A stretch of DNA of 64,000 bases, taken from positions 1 through 64,000 of the forward strand of contig NZ_CABTWO010000005.1 in NCBI RefSeq assembly GCF_902488535.1, written 5' to 3'. Of the stretch, positions 8,834 to 17,379 are shown in pieces. Below the pieces are notes generated by a model, which was given only the letters and a program-made list of their open reading frames with translations, did not search any database and had not been told where the DNA came from. The position numbers and the translations under genes are program-made. Position 1 is the first letter of the stretch; every line of letters begins with the position of its first letter. This stretch comes from an uncultured Mobiluncus sp. (GTDB taxonomy: Bacteria > Actinomycetota > Actinomycetes > Actinomycetales > Actinomycetaceae).

Positions 8834-8959
8834 GGTTCTTAGCATACCCGGTTCATCTCTCACCAGGAACCAGGGCTCTTTGGCGGCTACAAATAGTTTT
8901 TTCGTACGTAAGAAACCGATTTCTCAATGCGTAAAGTGTGTCGATAGTAGCATGAGTTT

Positions 8960-10360
8960 GTGAGTTCTTTTGGTGATCTTCCTCAGGGTTCGGTTTCTGC
9001 TGGTTATCAGCCTGGTTCGATGCCTAGTCCGGGTTCGGATGGTGTGGCGCAGCCTCGTAGGAGTCGGTTGTTGGTGGCCGCGATTCTGGCTTTGTCTTTG
9101 CTGGTGGTTGCGGGTGTGGTGGTTTTGTTGTTTGTTTTGGGTGCCTCGCGGTCTCATTCCGAGCCGAGTTTGGCTAATGGTTTGAAGGTGAGTTTGAACA
9201 AGTTGGTGGTGATTCAGGTCGAGGGTGACGATGAGGGTGTGGCTGTGTCGCGTCCTTATTCGGTGTTTTTGCCGGAGGACAGGCTCGCGGTTTTTGCTCC
9301 GGTGGGGGAAAAGGTTTATTTCAATGTGGTTCGGAAGGCGACTGGTGGTGAGGTTTCGCCTGGTGAGTCGAAGGTGTCGTGGCCTGTGGGTTCTGATGGT
9401 AAGGGTGGTTCTTTGCCGGCTTGTGGGGCGGGTCAGCGTTATGCGTTAGAGAATGATGTGATGGCGTGTGCTGATGTGGCTGTTCCTCAGGCGGCTGGTA
9501 AGGATGAGGGTTTTGGGCAGGTGCTTTATAGTGGTAAGGATTTGAAAATAATCGCCGCTCCCAGCATAGATAACGCGAAGGCGCTTTCTGGTTTTTCTCC
9601 GGAGGGGAAGTTGTTGTGGTCTAAAGAGCTTGCTACTCCCGGGCAGGTGAGTCTTGATGGCTCGAACATTATTGTCACCAGTTTTGAGGGTTCGAAGGTT
9701 TCTATTGAGGGTTACGGTGGCGTGGAGGAAAGCCAGAAACCCACTGAGCCGCCGAACCTGGTCGAAGCCGCGAAAGGGCCGGACAAAGACGCCATCAAAG
9801 CCTTCGACTACAGGAATAACTTTGCGCTAGGTTGGGTCAATCCGGGTAATGACGATTGCGCTGGATACAATGACGACGGCAGCCCTGTGTTTAAGAAGAT
9901 TCCAGATGAGAATGATGGCTGCTGGCTCACCATGGTTGAAGGAGAATCCCAAGAAGTAGTAGACGCTCGTTATGGGGAGACACCCTGGCTCTTATTTGAC
10001 GTTTCCCATTCTTCACTCCAGCCGAATTATGAGGATGTCAATTCAGACGGGTTCTTGGATTTATTAGTGAAGGGTTTTACCCCCGATTGGGTCGAGGGTT
10101 TCGTCTACATTTTCGATCCCGCCGACCCGGAACACCCATATGTTGCACCCGTAGGATTTAATTGGAGTGCGGTTTCTCATCCTGAATATAGGGGTGAAGG
10201 TTTGTTCGAAGTCGAGGAAAGTATCGAATCCGGAGATGGTGAGTTCGAGCCGTGTGTTATGTTGCGCTTCCGGGTTGAAAATAATACGAATGGCGTGCCT
10301 CACGTGGTCGACTATGAAGAAGTCGATGACGATGCAACAGACGAAGAGGGATGCCTGTAG
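8960..10360 (+). CDS. Membrane-anchored extracytoplasmic protein with a DxNxDG motif, unknown function
   Basis: 466 residues from a GTG. A proline/serine-rich cytoplasmic tail is followed by one TM helix (RLLVAAILALSLLVVAGVVVL, about 35-56) and a large exported domain. Residues 359-367 read D-V-N-S-D-G-F-L-D, the calcium-loop pattern of FG-GAP/VCBS-type proteins, near the C-terminus. The family is not recognised. Base usage is odd: up to about 9,740 the third positions are dominated by T and G (ggtttgaaggtgagtttg), while the rest resembles neighbouring genes. That points to a mosaic gene or recent recombination. Confidence 0.7.
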   Translation: MSSFGDLPQGSVSAGYQPGSMPSPGSDGVAQPRRSRLLVAAILALSLLVVAGVVVLLFVLGASRSHSEPSLANGLKVSLNKLVVIQVEGDDEGVAVSRPYSVFLPEDRLAVFAPVGEKVYFNVVRKATGGEVSPGESKVSWPVGSDGKGGSLPACGAGQRYALENDVMACADVAVPQAAGKDEGFGQVLYSGKDLKIIAAPSIDNAKALSGFSPEGKLLWSKELATPGQVSLDGSNIIVTSFEGSKVSIEGYGGVEESQKPTEPPNLVEAAKGPDKDAIKAFDYRNNFALGWVNPGNDDCAGYNDDGSPVFKKIPDENDGCWLTMVEGESQEVVDARYGETPWLLFDVSHSSLQPNYEDVNSDGFLDLLVKGFTPDWVEGFVYIFDPADPEHPYVAPVGFNWSAVSHPEYRGEGLFEVEESIESGDGEFEPCVMLRFRVENNTNGVPHVVDYEEVDDDATDEEGCL

Positions 10361-10414
10361 CTCGGCGTGAATCCGGTAAAAACGCTCAGCGCGGAAAATG
10401 ACGATTCAGCTGTC

Positions 10415-11527
10415 CTAGACAGTAACGCGCGTCAGTTCCAGGGCGGAGACTGGCGAAAAATCTGCCCGGCTGGGGGCGTTCGTATCCGCAATCGCCGCCG
10501 TGATGGCCGCAATCTGCGCGCCGTTGTCGGTGCAGAACTTCAGCGGGGGAATCCGCAGGGTAACGCCAGCATGCGCGCATTCCTCCGTCAGCCATTCACG
10601 CAGCCGAGAATTAGCGGAATATCCGCCGCCCACCACCAGGGTTTTTGCCTCGAAATCGGCGAGCGCCCGCATAGTCTTGCTCACCAGAGAGTCGTTTACG
10701 GATTCCGAGAACCCCCGGCAAATGTCCGCTACCGGCAACCATGGTTTGCCCTCGCGCGCGGGGGCAAAATCCGCGGTAAAGTTCGGGCGTCCGCTGACTT
10801 CCGGGGCGGCTTCGAGCTGGCTGACGTAGCGCGCTACCGCGGTTTTCAGCCCGGAGAATGAAAAATCATAGGGGTGGGTTTTAGCGTATTTTGCCCCGGC
10901 CAGCCCGCGCGGAAAGTCAATCGCACCCAGCCTGCCTTCGCGGGCCAGGCGGTCCACGTGTGGCCCTCCCGGATAGGGCAGTCCCAGCACCCGTCCGACC
11001 TTGTCAAAAGCTTCCCCAGAAGCGTCGTCCAGGGTGCCGCCCAGTTCCCTGATTCCACCCTCAGCCGCAAAATCGGTGATGAGCAGCAGGTTCGTGTGTC
11101 CGCCGCTGACAACCAGACCCACCGCCGGCAGTTCCAGCTCGCCGTTGACCAGCTGGTCCACCGCCAGGTGTCCGATGACGTGATTCACCCCGTAAAGCGG
11201 CTTACCAGTAGCGACGGCTAGTGCCTTTGCTCCGGCGATTCCTACCGCCAGCGAACCAATCAATCCCGGACCAGCGGATACGCCAATCTGGTCAATGTCT
11301 GCGAGCTTCACGCCCGCCTCATCCAAAGCCTTGGTCACCACGGGCAAAAACGACTCCAAATGCGCACGCGAAGCAATCTCTGGAATAATCCCGCCATAGC
11401 GGGCATATTCATCCATCGAGGTAGCGACCACATTAGCCAACAGCTGGGTTTTCCCCGCTACAATGGCCGCTCCCGTTTCGTCGCAGGTAGATTCGATTCC
11501 TAAAGTCAGTCTTGCACCGTTTAACAC
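10415..11527 (-). CDS. tsaD: tRNA N6-adenosine threonylcarbamoyltransferase
   Basis: The catalytic subunit that transfers the threonylcarbamoyl group from TC-AMP to A37 of ANN-decoding tRNAs, working with TsaB and TsaE. The start LTLGIESTCDETGAAIV, the metal-binding NHVIGHLA (H-x3-H) and VSGGHTNLLLI are diagnostic; SGLKTAVARY and VVGGGYSANSRLRE complete the ASKHA fold. 370 residues is slightly longer than usual. It starts at GTG, 30 bases after the methyltransferase gene on the same strand, so the two are likely co-transcribed. Confidence 0.95.
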   Translation of the reverse strand: MLNGARLTLGIESTCDETGAAIVAGKTQLLANVVATSMDEYARYGGIIPEIASRAHLESFLPVVTKALDEAGVKLADIDQIGVSAGPGLIGSLAVGIAGAKALAVATGKPLYGVNHVIGHLAVDQLVNGELELPAVGLVVSGGHTNLLLITDFAAEGGIRELGGTLDDASGEAFDKVGRVLGLPYPGGPHVDRLAREGRLGAIDFPRGLAGAKYAKTHPYDFSFSGLKTAVARYVSQLEAAPEVSGRPNFTADFAPAREGKPWLPVADICRGFSESVNDSLVSKTMRALADFEAKTLVVGGGYSANSRLREWLTEECAHAGVTLRIPPLKFCTDNGAQIAAITAAIADTNAPSRADFSPVSALELTRVTV

Positions 11528-11557
11528 GCGTATATTTTAGTTGGTTTTTCCCGGGGT

Positions 11558-12823
11558 CTAAATTTCCGCATAGCGTCGGCATAAGATAGCCCGGTGTCGG
11601 CTGCCCAAACGCGTGGCAATCAAAGTCAAATCCTCGCCATCTTTGGTGGGTTTTCCCAGCAGTTTTCGGCGCAGCTGGGCGGGGGAGACATCGGCTCCGC
11701 GTTTCTTAATTTCCAAAGACCTGATTGGTCGCGCCTTTAGCCCAGCGCGAATCTTTTTTTCGTCCAAAGGCAGGACTTCCAGAACCTTGAACCAGCCACC
11801 TAATTTCGTGTCAGCTAACTCTGGGGCAGAATCCCTGGTCAGATAGGCGATTTTATTTGATACCGTTTTTGTGTATGTTTGTTTTGCAACCTGAGCCAGT
11901 AGTCCCGCCCGGATAATCGCATCGTCGGGTTCAAAAATCCATTCCCCCAGTTCGTCTTCGGTCGCAATAGTCTCGCTTAACTGGGCAGGTGCGTTGCACG
12001 GGGCAGCAGTGTCATCGTGCAGCGCAGTCACAATTTTGCCGTGTTTATCCATCAACAGAGCGGAACGCCCCTTTTGACGAATCAAGTCACCCAACCAGAT
12101 TCCCGCCTCCACAAGCTCGCCTCCCACAGAAATCCACTGGGTTTCGCACTGGGCCGGCAGGGCTTGATAGTTGATTCCAGGGGCAACCTTTACGCCGAGA
12201 TTCCCATGTGGGATCTCGTCTCGCCAAGCGAGAATACGGGAGAGCGGGGGGTTCCACGACTCCGGCTGGAGTCGCCTGCCGGAGGAGTCACGCCGGGCTG
12301 GGTCCGTGAAAGCGCCATCAACCCCCTCAGCACGCAACTGCTCCCAATCCAGCTCCAAAATATCTGCCTGCGTAACCCGGGCTTCGGGATAGGCACGCAG
12401 GTTCATCAGCGCTACCGCCGCGGTGGCTTCATCGAGTTCAAATGCCGTGACCAGCATCCCCAAGCCGGCCAACGCCAGGGACTCTGTCCCTAACCCGCAA
12501 CCCAAATCAGCGACCTTGTGACAACCGGCGTCACGAAAACGTCCGGCGTGCACGGCAGCCACCGGCAAACGCGTGGCTTGCTCCAAACCGTCTCGGGTGA
12601 ACAGCATGCCTTGCGCGAAATCCCCGAATTTGACCTGCGCCGCCTCGCGCAGCTCCAGCTGGGTCAAAATGGCTGCCACCAGCTCCGGCGCGACACCGCG
12701 TTTTCGTAAGCCGGCGCTCAATTTGTCCGCGAGTGCCGGCGTGTAGGGTCCTAGGGTTCCCAAGGATTCCAGCAACTGGAACCCTTCTTTACTCAATACT
12801 GGCACCAGAGATTTTTCAGCCAT
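11558..12823 (-). CDS. SAM-dependent methyltransferase with THUMP-like C-terminal domain
   Basis: 421 residues. A helical N-terminal part precedes the class I methyltransferase core: motif I VADLGCGLGTESLALAGLG, the acidic FELDE, and a catalytic-loop-like FTDPARRDSSGRR. The C-terminal third (SLEIKKRGADVSPAQLRRKL...GEDLTLIATRLGSRHRAILCRR) matches the THUMP-like domain found in this actinobacterial/firmicute family. RNA methylation is the expected role; the target base is unknown. It sits immediately upstream of tsaD on the same strand. Confidence 0.82.
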   Translation of the reverse strand: MAEKSLVPVLSKEGFQLLESLGTLGPYTPALADKLSAGLRKRGVAPELVAAILTQLELREAAQVKFGDFAQGMLFTRDGLEQATRLPVAAVHAGRFRDAGCHKVADLGCGLGTESLALAGLGMLVTAFELDEATAAVALMNLRAYPEARVTQADILELDWEQLRAEGVDGAFTDPARRDSSGRRLQPESWNPPLSRILAWRDEIPHGNLGVKVAPGINYQALPAQCETQWISVGGELVEAGIWLGDLIRQKGRSALLMDKHGKIVTALHDDTAAPCNAPAQLSETIATEDELGEWIFEPDDAIIRAGLLAQVAKQTYTKTVSNKIAYLTRDSAPELADTKLGGWFKVLEVLPLDEKKIRAGLKARPIRSLEIKKRGADVSPAQLRRKLLGKPTKDGEDLTLIATRLGSRHRAILCRRYAEI

Positions 12824-12901
12824 AGTTCAATCTTAAGGGCGAGCATAGCCAAAGAGGGAACCTCTCGGGACGGCGGCAAAAAAGGGCGATACGAAAGTGA
12901 C

Positions 12902-12928
12902 TTAGCACTCGGGTTGCGAGAGTGCTAA
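12902..12928. promoter_or_regulatory. CIRCE element (HrcA operator)
   Basis: TTAGCACTC (12902-12910), a nine-base spacer, then GAGTGCTAA (12920-12928): a perfect match to the CIRCE consensus. It lies about 100 bases upstream of groES and is the known binding site of the heat-shock repressor HrcA. Confidence 0.96.
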
Positions 12929-13024
12929 ATGCGACATAAAATACAAAGCGACTGGCAGGGTGCCACCCGCGACGGCGCCCGGTTGGTGAAATATCATCAG
13001 AAACTTAGAGAAAGGGCAATCGCA

Positions 13025-13318
13025 GTGTCGGTTTGCATTAAACCTTTAGAAGATCGGGTTGTTATCAAACAGCTGGAAGCGGAAACGGTTACCGCTTCGG
13101 GGCTGGTCATCCCGGATATGGCAAAAGAAAAGCCGCAGGAAGGCACCGTCGTGGCGGTAGGCCCCGGTCGTGTTGACGACAAGGGTGTGCGTGTGCCGAT
13201 GGACGTCAAGGAAGGCGACAAGGTCATTTACGCCAAGTACGGCGGCACCGAAGTCAAGTACCAGGGTGAGGAATACGTTATTCTCTCTGCCCGCGACTTG
13301 CTCGCTGTGGTCGAGTAA
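13025..13318 (+). CDS. groES: Co-chaperonin GroES (Cpn10)
   Basis: Forms the heptameric lid of the GroEL chamber. The GTG at 13025 (MSVCIKPLEDRVVIKQLEAE) gives 97 residues, the normal length; the longer upstream frame runs through the promoter region. It contains the mobile-loop region (ETVTASGLVIPDMAKEKPQEG), VVAVGPGRVDDKG and YAKYGGTEVKYQGEEYVIL. A perfect CIRCE lies upstream, so HrcA control is expected. groEL does not follow: a hairpin and an unrelated gene do, so groES is a single-gene unit here. Confidence 0.96.
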   Translation: MSVCIKPLEDRVVIKQLEAETVTASGLVIPDMAKEKPQEGTVVAVGPGRVDDKGVRVPMDVKEGDKVIYAKYGGTEVKYQGEEYVILSARDLLAVVE

Positions 13319-13333
13319 TCGAGACACGCTTTG

Positions 13334-13361
13334 AAAAGGCCGGACATATGTCCGGTCTTTT
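13334..13361 (+). terminator. Terminator after groES
   Basis: AAAAGGCCGGACATATGTCCGGTCTTTT: an uninterrupted stem around the palindrome CCGGACATATGTCCGG, flanked by A and T runs. It can act in both directions and ends the groES transcript. Confidence 0.85.
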
Positions 13362-13518
13362 CTGTTAAGTTATAACGTCTCTCCTCCCGGCACATTCCAG
13401 CGCCGCAACGCCGAAACCACAGGAATATGAAGGGCTACACCGATATCCCCAGCGAGCCCGGTTGTCACAGTACGCCGATCTCTTGACGGGTTTCCGGACC
13501 ACCACTACGCTGGAAGCT

Positions 13519-14301
13519 ATGACTAGGAAATTAGCATTAGTTCGTCGCCCCAGCCCCAAAATGGCTGATGGGATTGTGACACACATTGAAAAATCTGCCG
13601 TCTCTTATGATCTGGGTTTGCGCCAGTGGGAAGGCTACGTCAAGGCACTCAATGATAATGGGTGGGAAACCGTCGAGGTTGAGCCCGCTCCTGATTGCCC
13701 CGATTCGGTATTCATTGAGGATCCTGTATTTGTTTATGGGGATCTCGCCATCATCACTCGCTCCGGAGCTCCGGAGCGCCGTGCTGAAGTTGCGGGAGTC
13801 GAGAAGGCGGTTCGGGATGCCGGATACCGCGTGGTTTACATCAAGGAACCCGGCACCGTGGACGGGGGAGATATCCTGAAGTTTGACGGTAAAGTCTGGG
13901 TCGGGCAAACTCCCGGTGGCCGCACCAACGAAGAAGGGGTGCGCCAGCTTGCCGAGTACTTGAAGGAATTCGACGCGGAAGTCATCCCTGTGGAAATGAC
14001 TAAGGTGCTCCACCTCAAGAGCGGTGTCACCGCCTTGTACGACGGCACTGTAGTCGGCTACAAACCGCTGGTGGACGACCCGACCGTGTGGGACAAGTTC
14101 ATGGAAGTTCCTGAAGAGCCCGGTTCGCACGTCGTTTTGCTTGAGGATAACAAGATTCTGATGTCCGCCGCCGCTCCCAAGTCCAAGGAACTCTTTGAGA
14201 GCATGGGTTACGAAGTGGTCGCGGTAGACATCGGCGAGTATGAGAAGCTCGAAGGTTGCGTGACCTGCCTCTCCGTGCGTCTGCGCGGTCATGTGGGCTA
14301 G
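13519..14301 (+). CDS. Dimethylarginine dimethylaminohydrolase (DDAH) family
   Basis: Family enzymes hydrolyse NG-methylated arginines to citrulline and methylamines, a guanidine-modifying fold shared with arginine deiminase. The ATG at 13519 (MTRKLALVRRPSP) gives 260 residues, typical for DDAH. Visible catalytic features are the substrate-binding DCPDSVFIEDPVFV, GTVDGGDIL, H165 in HLKSGVT, and the nucleophile C250 in GCVTCLSVRL. It is a single-gene unit between strong terminators. A true arginine deiminase is unlikely, as it would be about 400 residues. The physiological substrate in this organism is unknown. Confidence 0.88.
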   Translation: MTRKLALVRRPSPKMADGIVTHIEKSAVSYDLGLRQWEGYVKALNDNGWETVEVEPAPDCPDSVFIEDPVFVYGDLAIITRSGAPERRAEVAGVEKAVRDAGYRVVYIKEPGTVDGGDILKFDGKVWVGQTPGGRTNEEGVRQLAEYLKEFDAEVIPVEMTKVLHLKSGVTALYDGTVVGYKPLVDDPTVWDKFMEVPEEPGSHVVLLEDNKILMSAAAPKSKELFESMGYEVVAVDIGEYEKLEGCVTCLSVRLRGHVG

Positions 14302-14394
14302 CGGGCAAACTGGATTTTCGCCACAATCCGGCGCGTCTGAAAGATAGTGTTTTGGCGCGTCGGGCAGGCGATTCGGTTTAAGTTTATATAGACA

Positions 14395-14429
14395 TTTTGG
14401 GGGCTGAGCCACTGGCTCAGCCCCCAAAA
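14395..14429. terminator. Strong bidirectional terminator
   Basis: TTTTGGGGGCTGAGCC (14395-14410) and GGCTCAGCCCCCAAAA (14414-14429) are perfect 16-base arms around ACT. It separates the converging DDAH and WhiB genes and can serve both. Confidence 0.93.
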
Positions 14430-14478
14430 TATATGCAATTTCTAGCGGCGGATTTGCCCCCGCCCGGGTTCTACAGGT

Positions 14479-14769
14479 CTATGCGGATTTAGCCTCCCGT
14501 TCCTTCCAGTAAGCGGCGCGTTCCTCCTCAGTCATGCCGCCCCAGATGCCATAAGGTTCATGGGCATTCAGGGCGTAACTGCGGCACTGTTCCAATACCG
14601 GGCAAGTCGCGCAAATCGCTTTGGCCTGCGCGGCACGCCGCCGCCGGGTTCCCCCGCGTTCACCGTCTGGATGGAAGAAAGCCGCCGTCCCTAAATCCTT
14701 GCAGGCAGCTTCATCCTGCCATTCCCAAGATTCAATAGTCGGAGCGGGGAGATACGTTACATTACTCAT
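14479..14769 (-). CDS. WhiB-family (Wbl) iron-sulfur transcription factor
   Basis: 96 residues. The four cysteines C23, C53, C56 and C62 (WQDEAACKD, AICATCPVLEQCR) match the C-x29-C-x2-C-x5-C cluster-binding pattern. They are followed by the G-[IV]-W-G-G turn in EPYGIWGGMTEEER and a basic tail (KEREAKSA). Wbl proteins carry a [4Fe-4S] cluster sensitive to O2 or NO and bind the primary sigma factor. The sequence is closest in style to the WhiB2/WhiB3 group; which paralogue is uncertain. This family is confined to actinobacteria and their phages. Confidence 0.93.
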   Translation of the reverse strand: MSNVTYLPAPTIESWEWQDEAACKDLGTAAFFHPDGERGGTRRRRAAQAKAICATCPVLEQCRSYALNAHEPYGIWGGMTEEERAAYWKEREAKSA

Positions 14770-15030
14770 TTTCTTCCTTTCCCTCGCGGTGTTTTCTTAC
14801 CCTTCAAGACTAGGGGGTGGACCGGCAATCCAGCGTCCTACCACAGGACGATTTGGGCTCGCCGAACCGTCCTTCAGTAGTAGTGAACCAAACTCTGAAC
14901 CCAATCCGAGCGAATCACCGGCAAACCCAACTTGAACTGCGATTGCCACCCCGTCAGCACTGTTAGCGCGAGAGCGTTAGAATAAACATCAACATTAAAA
15001 GATTTATTCCCAGGTATCTAAGGAAGGCAT

Positions 15031-16566
15031 ATGAGCGAAATCACGAATCCCTTGCAAGACCTTGAAAACGGTGTTGAACCGCGATTTTTAACTGGTTTGA
15101 CCTATGACGACGTGCTGTTATTGCCTGAGGTTACTGATGTGATTCCCGCTGAAGTGGATACCTCCACTCGCTTTTCCAAAGAAATCAAGCTGCATATTCC
15201 GCTGATTTCTGCCGCTATGGACACTGTGACTGAATCACGGATGGCGATTGCTATGGCACGTCAGGGCGGCATGGGGATTTTGCACCGTAACCTTTCCATC
15301 GAAAGCCAAGCCCAACAGGTGCGCCAAGTGAAACGTTCCGAGTCAGGCATGGTGACTGATCCCGTCACTATCGGCCCTAACGCCACCATTGAACAGCTCG
15401 ACGAACTGTGCGCCAAGTATCGGGTGTCGGGCTTGCCGGTCGTGACTGATGACTACGAATTGCTGGGAATCATCACCAATCGCGACTTGCGCTTCGTGCC
15501 CGCCTCCCAGTGGAGTACCAAGACAGTGCGGGAATGCATGACGCCGATGCCTCTGATCACCGGGCGCACCGGTATTTCTCGTGAAGAAGCGATGAAGCTG
15601 CTGGCGGAAAATCGCATCGAGAAACTGCCTTTGATTGATGAAAACGGCAAGTTGACCGGCCTCATTACGGTCAAAGACTTTGTCAAGACCGAGCAGTTCC
15701 CGCACGCTACCAAAGATTCCCAAGGTCGTTTGGTGGTCGGTGCCGCTATCGGTTACTGGGGCGACGCGTGGGAACGCGCCCAAGCCCTGGCAGAAGCAGG
15801 CGTGGATGCCCTGATTGTAGATACCGCTAACGGCGGGGCCAAGCTGGCTCTAGAGATGATTTCGCGAATCAAGAATGATTCTGGGTTCTCCGGGGTGCAG
15901 GTTGTGGGTGGAAACGTTGCCACCAGAGAGGGCGCACAAGCCCTGATTGATGCGGGCGTTGACGGGGTCAAGGTCGGTGTCGGCCCGGGGTCTATTTGTA
16001 CCACTCGCGTGGTGGCTGGGGTGGGGGTGCCCCAGATTACTGCCATTATGATGGCTGCCGAAGCATGTGCCCGCGCGGATGTGCCGCTCATCGCCGACGG
16101 CGGTTTGCAGTATTCCGGCGATATCGCCAAAGCCTTGGTCGCCGGTGCTCAGACGGTGATGCTGGGTTCCCTGTTGGCTGGCTGTGAGGAATCCCCAGGT
16201 GAACTGGTGTTTATGAACGGCAAACAGTGGAAGCACTACCGCGGGATGGGTTCGCTCGGGGCCATGAGTTCGCGGGGCCGCAAGTCCTACTCCAAGGACC
16301 GTTATTTCCAGGCCGATGTGTCCAGTGACGACAAGATTGTTCCCGAGGGCATTGAGGGCCAGGTTCCCTACCAAGGTACCCTCGGCTCGGTGGTGTATCA
16401 GCTGGTGGGAGGGCTGCACCAGTCGATGTTCTATACCGGGGCACATACCATTGAGGAGCTGCGCCATCGGGGTCGTTTTGTGCGTATCACCCAGGCAGGA
16501 TTGCGGGAATCACACCCTCATGATGTTGAAGTCACTGTGGAAGCCCCGAACTATCAACGTCACTGA
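15031..16566 (+). CDS. guaB: Inosine-5'-monophosphate dehydrogenase
   Basis: Oxidises IMP to XMP with NAD+, the committed step to GMP. 511 residues. The N-terminal catalytic segment LTYDDVLLLPEVTDV and a CBS pair (about 110-230, PVTIGPNATIEQLDEL and RECMTPMPLITGR) precede the catalytic loop GVGPGSICTTRVVAGVGVPQ with nucleophile C323. The phosphate-binding GGLQYSGDIAKAL and flap MGSLGAMSSRGRKSYSKDRYF follow. AAGGAAGG sits 6 bases before the ATG. It opens the co-directional run that ends with cydC. Confidence 0.97.
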   Translation: MSEITNPLQDLENGVEPRFLTGLTYDDVLLLPEVTDVIPAEVDTSTRFSKEIKLHIPLISAAMDTVTESRMAIAMARQGGMGILHRNLSIESQAQQVRQVKRSESGMVTDPVTIGPNATIEQLDELCAKYRVSGLPVVTDDYELLGIITNRDLRFVPASQWSTKTVRECMTPMPLITGRTGISREEAMKLLAENRIEKLPLIDENGKLTGLITVKDFVKTEQFPHATKDSQGRLVVGAAIGYWGDAWERAQALAEAGVDALIVDTANGGAKLALEMISRIKNDSGFSGVQVVGGNVATREGAQALIDAGVDGVKVGVGPGSICTTRVVAGVGVPQITAIMMAAEACARADVPLIADGGLQYSGDIAKALVAGAQTVMLGSLLAGCEESPGELVFMNGKQWKHYRGMGSLGAMSSRGRKSYSKDRYFQADVSSDDKIVPEGIEGQVPYQGTLGSVVYQLVGGLHQSMFYTGAHTIEELRHRGRFVRITQAGLRESHPHDVEVTVEAPNYQRH

Positions 16567-16609
16567 GGCCAAAGATTTTCGCCTCTAGGGTGTGTGAGAG
16601 ACTTTGGTT

Positions 16610-17332
16610 ATGAACGAAATGAACCATATGAATACCCCCTGGCTTCATCAGGAAGTCTTGGGATTCGACACAGAAACGACCGGTGTCTTTACGTCCCGCG
16701 ACCGTATCGCCACGGTGTCGTTAATCCGCAGGACAAACGGTGAGGACGCGCCGCTTTACTGGGTTATTAATCCGGGCGTTCCCATGCCTCCCGCTGCCGG
16801 TCGGGTTAACGGTTTGACTGATGAATATTTGCAGGCTAACGGGGTTGATCCGCGAGTTGGCCTCGAGGAAGTTGCGGGTATTCTCGCGGAAACTATGCTG
16901 CGGGGAGTGCCCGTCGTCGGTTTCAACGTCACCTTCGATTTTGCGATTCTGGAAGCGGAACTGAAACGTCACGGTTTGCAAACGTTGCGCCAACGCTTGG
17001 AGGGGCAGTTAGAGCCGATTGTCGATCCCTTGGTGCTGGACCGAATCTTGGATCGCTATCGAAAAGGGAAACGTAACTTGGCCTCCGTATGCACCGCCTA
17101 CGATTTGCCGTTACGTGACGATTTCCACAACGCTCAAGCCGATGTTGCCGCGACTTTGGATTTGCTCTATGCCATGTCTGAGCGATTCCCGGAATTGCTG
17201 GAAATGGGCCCCGGGGAAATTATGCGGTTCCAAGCGGAGGGCCATAGTCAATGGGCTCAGAGTTTCAACGAGTTCATGGCGGCGCGAAAACCGGACTTTC
17301 ACCCGGTATCCTTGCGCTGGCCGCAGTTTTAA
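16610..17332 (+). CDS. DEDDh 3'-5' exonuclease (DnaQ-like)
   Basis: About 240 residues. Exo I is FDTETTG (Asp, Glu), Exo II VGFNVTFDFAIL (Asp), and Exo III HNAQADVAATLDLL (His-x4-Asp), the full metal-binding set of DEDDh exonucleases such as DNA polymerase III epsilon, DinG-associated nucleases and RNase T. It is a stand-alone domain without a polymerase or helicase fusion. Actinobacteria often carry such genes annotated as 3'-5' exonuclease or epsilon-like. Several in-frame ATGs (16610, 16619, 16628) make the start uncertain. Confidence 0.88.
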   Translation: MNEMNHMNTPWLHQEVLGFDTETTGVFTSRDRIATVSLIRRTNGEDAPLYWVINPGVPMPPAAGRVNGLTDEYLQANGVDPRVGLEEVAGILAETMLRGVPVVGFNVTFDFAILEAELKRHGLQTLRQRLEGQLEPIVDPLVLDRILDRYRKGKRNLASVCTAYDLPLRDDFHNAQADVAATLDLLYAMSERFPELLEMGPGEIMRFQAEGHSQWAQSFNEFMAARKPDFHPVSLRWPQF

Positions 17333-17379
17333 CGCCCTTTGAGGGATACGTCAGGTTTAAGAGTAAGGGAGAATAATCA

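Noticed and set aside
13537..14427. 296-codon frame opposite the DDAH gene
   Set aside because: Shadow of a clear enzyme gene; runs into the bidirectional terminator.
16564..16586. GAGGC/GCCTC hairpin after guaB as terminator
   Set aside because: Only five pairs and no T-tract; weak.
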